Shown one piece after another: positions 33,689-45,689 of a stretch of 64,000 nt of DNA (its first letter is position 1; each line of letters opens with the position of its first letter). The notes under the pieces were generated by a model. That model searched no databases and was not told the origin of the DNA. It was given only the letters and a program-made list of their open reading frames with translations. The stretch comes from Lichina pygmaea. Taxonomy: Eukaryota; Ascomycota; Lichinomycetes; Lichinales; Lichinaceae. Location of the stretch: contig OY730172.1 in the NCBI GenBank assembly GCA_963422465.1, positions 3,782,001 through 3,846,000 on the forward strand, written 5' to 3'. A program made the translations under genes and the position numbers.

Positions 33689-36600
33689 GGTAATAAAGCT
33701 CTGCACTTCCTTGAGACTGGCAGGAGGCTTCCACTTCTTGATGGTGTTAGTCTTGGCTGGGTTCATGCTCACAGATCTGGGTTGGCTATCTTCAGTGGCA
33801 GACTGAATGATGAGGCCAAGGTACTTGACTTGATGCACTTCAAAGTCACACTTGGAAATGTCAACTTACAGGCTTGCCTCTTGTAGTTGACTGAGAACAA
33901 GCTTGACATACTTCTGGTATTCCTTAAGTGTCTGACTGTAGACAAGGATGTTGTCCACATAGGCAGTACCAAAGATGTCAAGGATGTCAGATCCCAAAAC
34001 ATCATTGATGTAGTTCTGGAATGTGCTTGGAGTATTAGCAAGACCAAAGGGCATGATAAGGTATTTGTAAAGGCCTGAGTGTGTGCGGAATACAGTCTTC
34101 CATTCTTTGTCTTCCTTTATCTGGATACAGTTGAAGGCACCAACAATATCAAGCTTGGTGTACCACACAGCTTTACAAAGCTGGTCCAACATCTCCCGGA
34201 TCAGTGGTAGAGGGTAACAGTTCTTGATGGTAATAGTGTTAAGTACTCTGTAGTCTACACAAAAACACAATCCACCTCCTGGCTTCTTGACAAAAAGGAC
34301 TGGTGCAGCAGCAGGTGATGAAGATGCTTGAATAAAGTTCTTGTTCAGGTTCTCTGTCAGGTACTTCTTGAGAACTTCAAGTTCTTCTCTGCTTATGCTG
34401 TACAGAGGTCCAGAGGGTGTGTGGGTTCCTGGTTCTATCTTGATCTTGTGGTCAACTCCTGGGTGTAGAGAAGAAAGCTTGTCAGTGTTATCCTTGCTGA
34501 AGACATCCAGGAACTTGTGGTACTGAGCAGGGAGAAGTGTGGCAGAGTCCACACACTTCTTCAGCTTCAACACCTGCTTAATATCTCTCAGAGAAATACT
34601 GAACACCTGGTGATCTGGCTTGGTGGCAAGAAGAGAAAATGTGGCAGTATTGATGGGGATTGGCATGGCAGAAAGAGGCTTGGGATTCTGAGACTTTCCA
34701 GTAGATGTTTTGGCTTCAAGATCCAAAGAGATTGGATAGTCATTGTTTGACTTAAGGCATACAGATCAGCAGTGATCTGACTTGAACATGATTAAGGAGT
34801 TTGTCTGTCTAAAAACTATAGGAGGTGTCTTCAAAGCTACTCCTACATTTCTTATTGAAGGAGAACTATTCCTACCACCTCTTGATCTTTATTTCAAATT
34901 TAGAACAGCAACTTTCCTACAATCTTTCTATTTTTCCAATACTTCTTCTAATCCTCTCTCCTCACTTCTCTATAAGCTCTTTTCCCAGATCACTGTTTTT
35001 GTTTCTACTCTGAGAACACCTCCAAAGTCTCTGTCTACTATCACACCTAACTGGAAAGCAAGATGGCTAGAAGAACTAACCACTAACCAAGATTACTCTA
35101 AGAAACAATTTCAAGAAGTGTTTCAGAAAGAGTGGGAAGCCAGATGGCAGGCAAACAGACAGAAATTTTCTTCAGTCTGGGAGCTATTTTGCAGACTACC
35201 CCAAAAGAAAAATCTCAAAGTTTTCAAAGACTTGAGAAAAGCTGAAGCTAGTCTTTACTTGCAGATTCTATCAGCAAGGATAAGACTAGCCAGCTTTCTT
35301 TTCAGAGCAAATGTTCCTGACTTCCAATCCCCTCTATGTTCCTGTGGTTTTGGAGAAGAGACTACTCAACATATTACTTTCTCTTGTAACAAGTTTCTTA
35401 CTCAAAGACAGCAAGCCACTTTTCTTTCCTACAATTTCTCTACTTTACTTCAAAAGCCTAAAGTGCTTAAAGAATTTCTTCTCTGGTTTATGTCTTTGAA
35501 AAGACTAGACCAGTTTAACTTAGCACACCAACTCTTACCAGAAAACCTATCATCTCTGTGATTTTATTTTCTCCAGACACTGCATATTCTTCCAGATAAT
35601 TCTCTAGTCTTACCCAAGTCTCAGTTTTTATTCCTTCAAAGGTTTTCTGGGAAAAAAAAGCATGTATCTAGAAGTTCTGCATGGCTCACCAGCCAAATCA
35701 GACTAAGAATAAAATAAAATAAAAATAAAAATAAAAAAAGGAGTTTGTCTAATCAATGTGTGGCCTGTACTTCTGGAGCCATGGTATCCTCAGAATCACA
35801 TTATAGTGAAGACCAGGAGATACAAAGAGAGAGACTTCCTCCTGGTGCACACCATATACTGTGGTCATGATTGTCTTGGCAAGATGTGTGGTTTGTGACA
35901 TCTTACTATCAAATAATCACAATGTACATGGGTAGGGGAGAGGTTCTTGGTGAAGAGATTGCGTAAAGAAAGCACCAATGCAGCCAAATACTGAACAGCC
36001 AGAGTTAATAAGAGTATTGCACTTGAATTTCCCATCTAGGATACAAGGAAGAAACAAGCACTTGCTGTCTAACTGCTGGTCTGGAGACAGATAGCCAACA
36101 TGGAGATTCTTTTCATGTCCTTGGGCACAACAATAACCAAGGACTACTTGTTTTCCGACTCTGGAGTAGTCTCAACAATGGCAGACTTGGTGGTGGTTGT
36201 GGTGGTGGTAACAACAGGCATGCTTTTTACTGGACAGAAGGTTGAGACATGACCTTGGTTCCTATAGTAGAAGTAGAGGCCTTTGCTTTGGTGATGTTCT
36301 CACTCTTCTGGTGTCAGCTTAGAGTGGCTGAGATCCATGGTAGGACTTGGTGGCCGTGGTGTGAAGACTGGCTTGATGAACCCTGGACACGGAACTGAAG
36401 CTCCTGACCGTGGAACTGAGGCTTGGGTGGAAGGTGCTTGACGTGGACAGCAAGAGTTGGCAGAAGTGGCACGCGACTGGTTGTCCTGCAGCTGGCATTC
36501 CTCAACAAGCTTCTGATAGCTGATGTCCTTGAGGTTGATACTGACAAGCTGCTTGGCAAGCTCTTCAGAGACAGCGCATCGAAGATGGCACTTCAAGGCC

Positions 36601-37158
36601 TTGTTGTTAAAGCCTGTGCGTGGAGCATACTGATTGAACTCTGTGAAGAACTCAGCAAAGGAATGGTTGGCCTGACGCAAGGTGATAAGCTTCCTCTGAG
36701 CTAGGAACTCTGGGTCTGGGTCGGAGAAAATGTTCCGGAGATCTTGGACAATGTCATGCCAGTCAATGTACTGGCCAGCCGTGATCTTAGCTGAGATGTA
36801 GGACTGCGCAGTGCCAGTCGTGTGTGAAAAGACATACGTAATCTGCGATGTTTCTGTGGGGTACCGGTCAGCGTTGAGTGTCATCTTGAGTAACAGTGAT
36901 GTGATGAAGCTCTCAAGCTTCTCATGCGTGATTTCCGTGTTTCTGCCATCACCACTGAAGATCTCTGGGTCAGCAGTACCTTCAGACTTGGACTTGGGAG
37001 TGGTGTTAGTAGCTTGAATTCGCATGAACTCTGCAAACATGTTGCGAAGGAACTTGTTATTTCCAGCAACTGGCATAGCTTGGTCTGGTTGTTGAGACAT
37101 GACAAGGACGTGAACATGGCTTGGTGAAGTGTGTTATGGTTGGGTAGGTCTTTCGTAG
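33689..37158 (-). mobile_element. Gypsy family 2, copy Y: gag to RT only (fossil), split by LINE F
   Basis: Second family-2 copy in the same orientation. Gag is at about 37100-36300 (PDQAMPVAGNNKFLRNMF, HTTGTAQSYISAKITAGQY), the protease/linker zone at about 36300-35740, and reverse transcriptase at about 34797-33689 (CVDYRVLNTITIKNCYPLPL). RNase H and integrase are missing because the copy ends at LTR2. Its 5' LTR is LTR3. LINE F is inserted at 34807. Broken, with several breaks, though gag and RT contain long open stretches. Confidence 0.88.
34807..35737 (+). mobile_element. LINE copy F, 5'-truncated (subfamily 2), inserted in Gypsy copy Y
   Basis: Plus-strand 3' part of LINE ORF2. It runs open from TIGGVFKATPTFLIEGELF to the stop at 35559-35561, with the CSCGFGEETTQHI motif. 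The subfamily-2 3' UTR (CTAGAAGTTCTGCATGGCTC) and an (AAAAT)n-like tail follow. It is flanked by a direct repeat aaggagtttgtct (34794-34806 and 35738-35750), the target duplication. The intact frame and clear duplication mean it is one of the youngest insertions. Confidence 0.93.
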
Positions 37159-37412
37159 TGTGACAAGGCAATAGCAGAGCAGAACTTAAGCCTAACTGAT
37201 TCAGTGACCTTGACCTGACTTGGCTTGAGACTTGAGACTTGGATTGATGTACAAGACAAAAGACAAGGAAAGAAAAAAAGAAAAGAAGAAGAGAAGAAGC
37301 TTATAGGCAGAGGATCAGGCAACAGCGGAGCAAGCAGGCAACAGTGCAGATGGGACTTCCCGGCAAGGTGCGTGACTTGTGCCAGATATGCAACTGGGCC
37401 AGAACTGTGACA
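37159..37412 (-). repeat. LTR3 of Gypsy family 2 (outer 5' LTR of copy Y, 254 bp)
   Basis: TGTGACAAGG...GTGACA, same length as LTR1. The next five bases, gagaa (37413-37417), match the bases before LTR1 (28377-28381), and both flanks are LINE E. LTR1 and LTR3 therefore mark the outer ends of one original insertion. Confidence 0.92.
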
Positions 37413-38882
37413 GAGAAAACAGGCTGTGCAAAATTTGAAATAGAGATCTAGAGGTAAAAGAAAAAGCTCACTCTCTAATAAGAAAGATGGAGTGGCTTTG
37501 AAGGCACCTCCAATAAGTCTCAGGTATTTGTTCTGGAATATGCTAAGAGAAGAGATATTAGAAGCTTTTCTTAGAGGATTGAACCAGATCCCCACAGCAT
37601 AACTCAGTAAAGATCTGAGTATTGCAGTATACACAAGACGTGATGTGAGGACTGGGAAACCCCAAGTAGAATATGAAGTTCTGGAAAGAGAGGAAAGTGC
37701 TTTCTGAGCTTTTTGAAGAATAATTCTCTGGTGCTTATGCTAGTGGAGTTTTGCATCCAGGTACACTCCTAATACTCGTACTTCTTCTTTTAGTCTTAGA
37801 ATCACATTCCCCAGTCTGAGCTTAAGCTGAAGATTGTCTGATCTTCTTCTGGAAAAATGAAGTATTTCATATTTCTCAGGAGAGAAGACTATTCTATGTC
37901 TTGCAGCCCATGATAGACATTTGAGGTGTGTGTTCTTCAACTTCAGAAGGTTGCTTTTTAGAGAGTGTCCAAATGCAAGCAGATTTGTATCATCTGCAAA
38001 TCCCAGAGCAGAAACACCAGTGGAAGGAGAGTGTACAGTTTCATGAAGTTCAGAAATGTAAAATAGAAACAGAATAGGAGATAAAGAGGAACCTTGGGGA
38101 ACTCCACAGTGAATAGGAATAGCAGAAGACTCAGAGTCATCAAACACAAGAGTGGTAGAACAACTGGTGCAGAAAGAGAGAATCCAGGAAGATAGCCAGA
38201 GAGGAATTCTTTTTCTCTCTAGGATTTGTTGGAGGATCTTAGGTAGAACTCTGTCATAGGCTCCTGAGATATCCAGGGAAAGTAGAGATGCAACCATGCC
38301 TTTCTTCCAGACTTTTTCCACTTGGGAAGTTAGTAGGAAGAGTGCTGATTCAGTTGATCTTCCTTTCCTGAAGCCCATCTGGATTTCTGGCAAAAGTCTA
38401 GCTTCTTCTGCTACCTTGCTTAGCCTGGTTGCTGTAATAGCTTCCATCAGCTTGCCAGTTGTGTTTAGCAAAGCTATAGGGCGCCAGGCTTTAGCTTGGT
38501 TATAGCATCCTTTACCAGGTTTTCTTAGACAGACTGTCTTTGCATTCTTGAACCTCTCTGGAAAGTATTCCAGTCTCCAGCATGTTGATGTGAGAACAGC
38601 CATAGCTTGGCAGAACTTGGAACCCAGAGCTTTCAGAAATCCATTTGGCAGCTTATCTTTTCCCCCTGCTGTGAAAGGTTTCTTTTTGTTCAGGATTTGT
38701 TCCACTTCTTCAGCAGTAACTTCCTGAGAGAGCTGGATCTCTGGAGTACTCTGGGAACTCTCTGTACTTGGTTCTGGAATAAGTGCTTTGGGGAAGAATT
38801 GGGCTGAGAATGCTTTTGTCTTCTCCCCAAAGGTTTTAGCTAGTCCTTCTTGAGTTTCCAAATCTGGGACCAGGAGTAGGGT
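37413..38882 (-). mobile_element. LINE copy E, main part (5'-truncated, subfamily 1)
   Basis: Minus-strand ORF2 from just before the RT (VPDLETQEGLAKTFGEKTKAF) through RT (CLRKPGKGCYNQAKAWRPIALL, SLDISGAYDRVLP, CGVPQGSSLSPILF, FADDTNLLAFG) to ...FKFCTACF, where the Gypsy-2 composite starts. There is one in-frame TAG at 37740-37742 where other copies have TGG (Trp) in LHWHKHQ. The frame is otherwise open on both sides. It continues at 28381-28165. The 5' truncation point is near 38,882; the 3' end is not in the window. Confidence 0.9.
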
Positions 38883-39800
38883 TAGCTACTCCTGCGAGGT
38901 TCAAGATATTGTTCACTTATCAAGGGGGACATCCTCCTGTTCTTTAGGTTATAATTGGACAGAGAACTGCTCTTTCAATGGATATTTGCCAACCGACTCA
39001 CGAGGGTCGCCAGGAACATACATTGATCATCGCAGAGTTTCTTCACTACCTGACAGTCGAAAAGGCAGAGCAAATTAGCCGACAAGCTCCAGGCGGAATA
39101 TAGCGTCTCAACAGTCAAATCATGTGGACCCAGCATAAAGTGCGAAAAGGCTCAACTATGGGCATATGAACTCGATATGCAGACACTGACTACCGCAATG
39201 GAACCCTTGATGATCCCAAGAATCTGTTGTGTTTGAACAGGAAAAAGTCAGCAAAGCAATGGAGTCAATACATAAAAGGAGCCTCGGCTGCTTTCGCATG
39301 GTATGTCTCAAGAGGAGAAACAATCACAGTATTGTGGCCACTATCTCCGGAGAGATTCCATCCTTGTGGACAGACAAACTACCAAGCCGTCGAGGAGCCG
39401 ATTTTGAAAGGGAGATTAGGTGGCGGAGCCGTGTGACACGTTGAAGTGGTACACCTGACTGTCAAAGGAGCCGAGAACTTCCACTACCAGGTATGGCCAG
39501 TCGATGAAACTCACATCTAGACTGCGAGTTTCGGCATGCAACCCTACAGAAAACTGTGCTGAAGAGCGGTAAAGAAAATCCCAGAAAGGGTGGAGAATTA
39601 CGGATGTCACAAATACCACCCTGAAGTGTGGTAAGGAAGGGGGAGCAGTTACCCCTAACACAAGGATTAAACCTGAAAAGTATGTGCCAACTGCAAGAAA
39701 GGAAAACATAATAGCCAAGGCCAAAGGTGTGAGAAAGACAGATTCAGTTGAGATTAGAGTATCCTGCTAACGCCAGAAAAAGAAATCCAAGTCCAAGGAC
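38883..39800. other. Degenerate repeat-derived block, possible Copia-type gag fossil
   Basis: No intact gene. A plus-strand region near 39590-39720 gives short cysteine/histidine patterns (CHKYHPEVW; CANCKKGKH) that remind me of fungal Copia-type gag, but this is weak. The left edge (about 38925-38975: G-rich stretch, then TGTTCTTTAGGTTATAATTG) resembles 54215-54265, so both may be old LTR borders. Broken fossil at best. Confidence 0.3.
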
Positions 39801-40067
39801 GCACCGAAGGCCAAGAAAGTATAGAAACCTCAGCGTCGTCCTCTTCCTCACTTCTCTCCGATTTGATTTGCTCAGACTTGGGGGCCGCTGTCGGCCGTGC
39901 TCAGAAGTAACGTCTGCCGAGAGCTTAGGCTCGAGTTTCCACCGCTTGCTGATGGTGTTGCAATAACATTGTGGCAAGCTCGCTTCCACAGACGAAGGAA
40001 TAGGGTTAGTCGGCTCCCTCTCCCAAAGCTTGTTTGTCTTGGTCTCCCCCCGCAGGGACACAACCTA

Positions 40068-41993
40068 TCATTCCCGGTCTCGTCTCGCCCGGCCAGTGGC
40101 GCTCTGAAAGGTTGCTCCTCGGGCGTTCTCAGACCTTGAACCCTTCAATTTCGTGCAATAGTGTACCTGCAATGTTCCGATGGTCCTCCTTGGGAAGAAA
40201 CACTTAATCTCTGCCCATGTAAGGTTTCTCTTCTCCTTCGAATCCATCAGCTGCTTGTCTTCCTCTTCTGTAAATTTCGTTCTCCGAAGTGTTTTAGATT
40301 GCCCTCCAGTTGTGCAGGTCTTCACTTTGGTGCTTGTGAGTTGTGACTTGTCAGAGCTAGCCGGCGAGGGGAGCTGATGGCGAAGTTGATCAAAGGTAAA
40401 CTCCATGGTGAAGAGCTCCTCTGACCCAATCCTTTTGCGTTTGAGGAAGCCTCGAAGTGGCCACTCCTCAGAAGGTGGTAGCCTATCGATTTCGTCCCGG
40501 AGCTCGGTACCGGTAACTGACGAGACTGTTGATATCACGTCGCCTATGTCGCCAGAGGGTGCCCTGTGAGTCTTCGCGATGCGCTGGCAGGGAGGCCTCG
40601 AGGGCCACCTATGTTGATTCGAATAGTGCGTGACGCCGCGCCGGTCTAAGACGTCGACAGACGAGGTCGACAAAGGCGAACGGTAAGGCTGCCAAAGCGG
40701 ATGCTTGGGGAGGCGCCCTTCTGCCAAGCCAGGGCGCAGAAAAGTAGAAGCTTTGTGACGTTTAGCTAATTGTGGCTCGCCATCTCCCTCATCTTCCTCG
40801 TCGTCATGAGCGGCGTCGACTGCATCGGCGGGGTCTTTCTGAATTTTATCCTCGTCATGGTCCTCGCCCTTGTCCTGATACTCGTCCTGGTCCTGGTCCT
40901 CATCGTCGTCCTAGTCCTGGTCCTGGTCGTCGCCTCCTTCTCCTCGACCGGTAATGGATGAAACACGACGGTTCTCGAGAGCGCTAGGCTCAGACTCACT
41001 AGACCCACCATGGCGAGCTTGGTGAGGGCTCCGGTGCTGGCAACCGTCACGTAACGACTCAATTGAATGACGCGCGACGAGGTTCCCCCTGGGAGTGGTG
41101 TGCCTCTGTCCTTCAGCGACAAGTGCGTGTACATCCTTATCGACGCCTTCGTTCGCTTCGTCTTCAACGAAGTCACCGGCGTCGTCGTCGACCAGTCCAG
41201 CGGCCGAAGTCGAGAGCGGTGATATTGCATCGAAGCTGGCATGATGCTCTGACCCATTCTCTAAGCTCTGTGGAGCCGCTTCGCGCGCATCAGGCCTTGC
41301 AATGATGTCCGGGCTGTTGGCGTCACAATCATCGCACCTGACGCTGGAAGCCACACCATCAAACTGATCAGGGTGTATAGGGATTTCTAAGCCTGATTAG
41401 AGATCACGCTTGAATCGTCACATAAAGTAAGGGTACTCACCTTGACTAGCGCCAGCACTAGGACTGCTAAGACCGGTCAGATCAACCACCGTCACCTTGC
41501 CAACCCCTTCGAGCGGGCATTCCGAGCTTGGATCCGTGCTTGTGATGGGCCTGTTCTGCTTCGTTGGGGAGAGAAGCTCATCGATGGAGAGAAAGTCATC
41601 GGCCTCGCCATGATTTTGCTGATCGCCGGCCAACGTCGATATTTCTGCGGTTGTTAGACATGGTTTCCAGGATGCTTGTCATCCGGGTATACCTTGAGAC
41701 CAAGATCCCTCGCCTCCATCACCGACCCATGTCTGATGCGACACTGGATCTCCATTCATTTCAGAACCGGTCCCATCCCCGTCTTCATTTACCTTAGAGT
41801 CTTTCGGTACGATGGCCCACCCGTTGCATTCCTCCAAGGTCGGGCGTGGTTCATTGCCGAGCAGGGCTCGAGTGCCCGAAAACCGGTTCCGTTTGTTGTC
41901 GAAGGACGAGCGTCCTTGGGTCGGCGGGCTATAGAAATTGATGGCATCCAATTCGATGAAGGGCATTGTCCGGTCTGACGTGAGGTTGGACAT
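40068..41993 (-). CDS. SANT/Myb-like DNA-binding protein with an in-frame stop
   Basis: Three exons, 41693..41993, 41441..41644 and 40068..41392, joined by two 48-nt introns (donors GTATAC and GTGAGT, acceptors CGCAG and ATCAG, branch CTAAC), give a 609-residue frame. Start: MSNLTSDRTMPFIELDAI at 41991-41993. A further in-frame Met lies upstream at about 42122 but reads less like protein. Middle: acidic, low-complexity. The C-terminal SANT-like domain (FTEEEDKQLMDSKEKRNLTW ... FFPRRTIGTLQVHYCTKLK) is a pattern common in fungal nuclear regulators. A TAG at 40911-40913 lies inside an Asp/Gln/Glu repeat and separates the N-terminal ~360 residues from the SANT domain. An extra intron with its acceptor at that CTAG, a real nonsense mutation or a sequencing error are all possible. 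The target genes are unknown. Confidence 0.65.
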
Positions 41994-44440
41994 GATGAAA
42001 GAAGGGCAGAAGCAGTGATGTGGCCGGTCGATTGTCGAGCGGATGAAATTTAATGAGGGTATAGAAGTGCTTAAAGTAGACGTGTGACCATGAGCTGCTG
42101 CTGTTCTAGCATGACTGCCCACTCCTTAGCGATCAGCGGCTGACGTAGCACCTTTCAGCTTTCTGCGTTGCGACTCCATCACATCCATCCGATTGAGATG
42201 TTGGACCAACCCCTGCCGTCGGCCCGCCCCAAGCTATTCTCTCACTCCCCCTTGTGCCACCTCACCGCCCCCTTTCCCTCCGTCTCCTGCTCCCTGCAAA
42301 GACAAGCCCCATGCAAAACGCCAACCCACCATCCATGGGACTCGAAACCTTTGCAACTCTAGACCGCAGTGCGTGCCGTCCGCATGATGGCCCTGACGGT
42401 GAGACGCACTGACTCAACGCCGATGCCAAGAGCTGATGTCGATCAAGAACCAGAGGGCGCCTTGCACCTAACCGTAATGACAGGCTGAAGCAATCTCATG
42501 ACAAGGGCTAGCAGGCAGACGCAAAGATGCGTCACGCCATAACTCGCAGTGAAGAACTTGGAGCCGCTGGGTACGAGGCGCATCTGCATCGAGTGCAGCA
42601 ACCGTTGAAAGAGCGGGAACGACTTCGCCGCCTGCTGGCCACCTCTTCGGGTGATCCCCGGGCGTGATTCGTCCGAGAGATGCAAATGGGGAGTGCTCCT
42701 TGCGCTTGGACCCATCGCGCAAGAGACCTTCTCAGCGATAAGCCTGAGAAAAAAAAGAGCGGCATTCATGCCACTCATTGCTCATGCAGCTGTGGCGGGC
42801 TCACCATTTCCTTCTCGTGTACTTGTGTCATCCATGAACTGGTGTCACTACCCCCTGCATGTGGAGCCTTCGATTATCGCTTCACGTAACGTTCCTCGCA
42901 TCTGAAGCCTGCCCTCACCGGGCCCCCAAGGTCGATCCCAACAATATCGGCAAAAGTTTGAATGAAACCGCGACTGTCGAATCAAGGGGCTTTCCGATGG
43001 ACTAACGGGCCAATGCCTCAGGATGACACTCCTCGATTGGTTGCGGAGCTAACACCAGGAGCGATGGCCTCCCCTGTCGCCCAGGGTTGTGTGACAACAA
43101 CGCCGCATATACGCGCACGCCTATGACCGGCTGGCCAGAGGCGTCCCAATCAGCCTTTGGGAAGCCAGACCAGCGGCTGGCGCTAAAGCATCGAAATCGT
43201 CGATGGCCGTATGAATTGGAGATCACCATCAAAATCCAATGCCGGCTGGGCTGCGGAAACTGTCAGCCTTCAACCCAGAGACACCGAAAAAGGCGAAGGA
43301 GGGGAAGGGGGGGAAGGGGAGGACCAACCCGTCTCGAGGCATCAGCAGGAAAAGGCCTCACAGTCCAAGATCGAACTGTTGCCTGGTCATCGTGACGCTC
43401 GGCGCAGACTCCGCACAACCTGCAGGAAATTGTCAATCGGTTGAGAGGAAACATGCCTTGCGCTCGGAACTGTTGTTCACCCCATGTATCTTGTGATTCA
43501 CTCCTCGCTGCACGAGTCATGCGGGCAGAGACGGACAGAATGCGCCTTGGCACAGGGGGCGTGTTGAATGAGAGATCTAGCCTCGCAGCTGCATCACCCT
43601 TGGTGGGGCTAGTCTTGTCTCATCCTTGGCGACTTCCGGTGTTGGTATTGGCGTCTGTGTAGCAGGGCCTCAGATCATCTCCTTGTATGGCATCTATCAG
43701 GAACTCCCCTTCGTCGGCTGCGTCGGCCGCCCGTGCCCGATCCACGGCATATCTTTCGATGCTCAATGTCTTGGTGATGCTCGAAGCTGACTGGTCGCGA
43801 TGGCTTTGACTGACCCGAGCTAACTGGGGCAAGGATCTCGCTTGGCCGTGCAACTGCCAACCCTGGTCCAAATGGATACGATTCGATGCTCACCGGCTCG
43901 GGGCTTCTCGGAGCTGAACGTTCCCGGTCGGCCAACAGGCTAGAGCCAGCTGAAATGACGACCCCGCTTGGCCTTAGAGCCAACACTGCGTGGCGCCGCC
44001 ATCGCGCATTGTCGTGTGATGCAAGGCGTTCTTATGGGCCCCACCCAGTTTTGGCCAGACATGTCATCGCTGGCACTCTTGAAGTGGGATGGGCAGTGTT
44101 GGTCGCAAGGTCAAGCCTGCAATCTCCGCGTAATCTTGAGATCTCCGGTGGTTCAGAGGCCAGCTGCAGATTTTGTTAGACCTTGATCCTGTTGACGCCA
44201 GAGTAAGGGTTGGGGAAATGGAACGTGGTACATGCTCTAGTTGCCTTTGGCACCAAAAGGAAAAACACCTCGTGATCTGGAACACCAGCTTGACTGCAGA
44301 GACCAGGCAGAAGCGGCTGGCAGGCGGCTGGCGGACTAGGTATCGGCAAGACCGGTGAAGGGGAACGGAGAGGAGGAGAAGAGTAAAGAGAAGACAGAAG
44401 TTGTAGGACGGTGAGGTGGGAGGGCCGAGGACTTTATAGC
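41994..44440. other. No recognised gene; possible minus-strand promoter at 44.43 kb
   Basis: GC-rich, with only short frames on both strands. On the minus strand TATAAAG (about 44433-44427) is followed by a pyrimidine-rich leader (TTCTCTTTACTCTTCTCCTC, about 44390-44360), which looks like a fungal core promoter. Minus-strand frames downstream (43675-43986, 43620-43871) contain protein-like stretches (DEGEFLIDAIQGDDLRPCYT) but I could not build a convincing exon set. An unrecognised intron-rich gene is possible. Confidence 0.35.
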
Positions 44441-45689
44441 CGGCGACGTCAAAGCGGCGAGGGGCCGAGGGGTGACGCCTTACCCGATCGAGCAGTCGCT
44501 TAACCTGAAGGGGCAGTTCACAGGTACGCTTTTAACTAGTTTTATTGCCCTCTGGCACAGGTAGTAGTCTTTTGGCTCAGTGCAGTTGTAGCCGACCTGT
44601 ACTTGTACGTACTGTACGTAACGTACGTATGTACTTACGTACCGCTAGGCTCAAGCGGTGTTTCAAGGGCCACTTCACCCCCCCGAACGACGAAGAGGTC
44701 CTTTCGAACGTGCGGCTCGCGTCGCAGGCTGCGCAGAGTGGAGGAGTCATGAAGCAAGCACGCCTGCGAGGCTCAAGCGAGTCTTGTGCGAACAGAGTAG
44801 CATCACAAAGAAGGTCATCTACACACGTATCGTATATAGAGCAGACTCGAAGCGTAGCCTGGCGGGTGACTCAAGATGTCCGCGACGCCGGCGTCATATG
44901 CTCGACGCAAACCTGCGTCATGGCCGATCCCTGGCAAGACGTCGCCGCGGAGCTTGCCACGCCGATCTGCTGCTTCGACGCGAGCCAAGCTTCACTTGAA
45001 CACAGGGTCCTGGGGGCCCTGGCGTACCACCTCGGAGCCCTTAGAAGTCCGCGTGACCGCTCCAACATGGGTTCCAATCAGAGCTGCTAGGTTCCAAGCC
45101 AGCTCTCTGCATCTAGTCATGGTTCATGAGGACGGTGAAATCAGAACGCCGAGGCGCTGTCGATGGTACGTGAGAGGGACAGGTGAGAAGCCTGGATGTT
45201 CGACGGATGGCGTGGTGGTCGAAATCTGTAGGTTGGCGCCAAGTGGTCCGCCTCCGTGGTGTCGTGGTACCGATGGTTTCTCATATCGTGTGGATGATCA
45301 GGTTGGCGTATCGATGCCATCTCCGTCTTCTAGGTGGGGACACGGAAGACGAACTTCTGCCCCGTTCCCGTGATGCCTTGGGAAGGAGCCGTTGATGCGG
45401 CTCCGAAACGGTGAGCTCGACAGGCTCGACCCCCCCCCCAAGGAGTGAGTGATCCCCACGAGAGGCAACGACTAGGCCCGCATCGAGTCCTGACGATCGA
45501 TCGGGCGCAATGCGAACAAGAGCTAAAGTGGCGACCATCGCGATCTATGCAGGTATAGGTAAACAAGAGGTGAGAGTACAAGAATCCGCGACGTCCAAAG
45601 GCGGCTCCGGCCGAGCCAGCCGAGAGGAACGAATGAGTTTGACACACTCCCGAACAAAAAGTCCCTATTCGATACAAGATGAAGGAAAA
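44441..45689. other. Intergenic stretch without a recognised gene
   Basis: No family resemblance was found on either strand. A cluster of GTAC/TACGTA palindromes lies at about 44600-44645. The right end should contain the tom20 3' UTR and terminator (minus strand). The C-run at 45430-45438 disturbs local frames. Confidence 0.55.

Noticed and set aside
24308-37412. Calling the Gypsy gag, RT and integrase frames host genes
   Set aside because: They are parts of LTR elements flanked by LTRs and polypurine tracts and are broken; treated as fossils.
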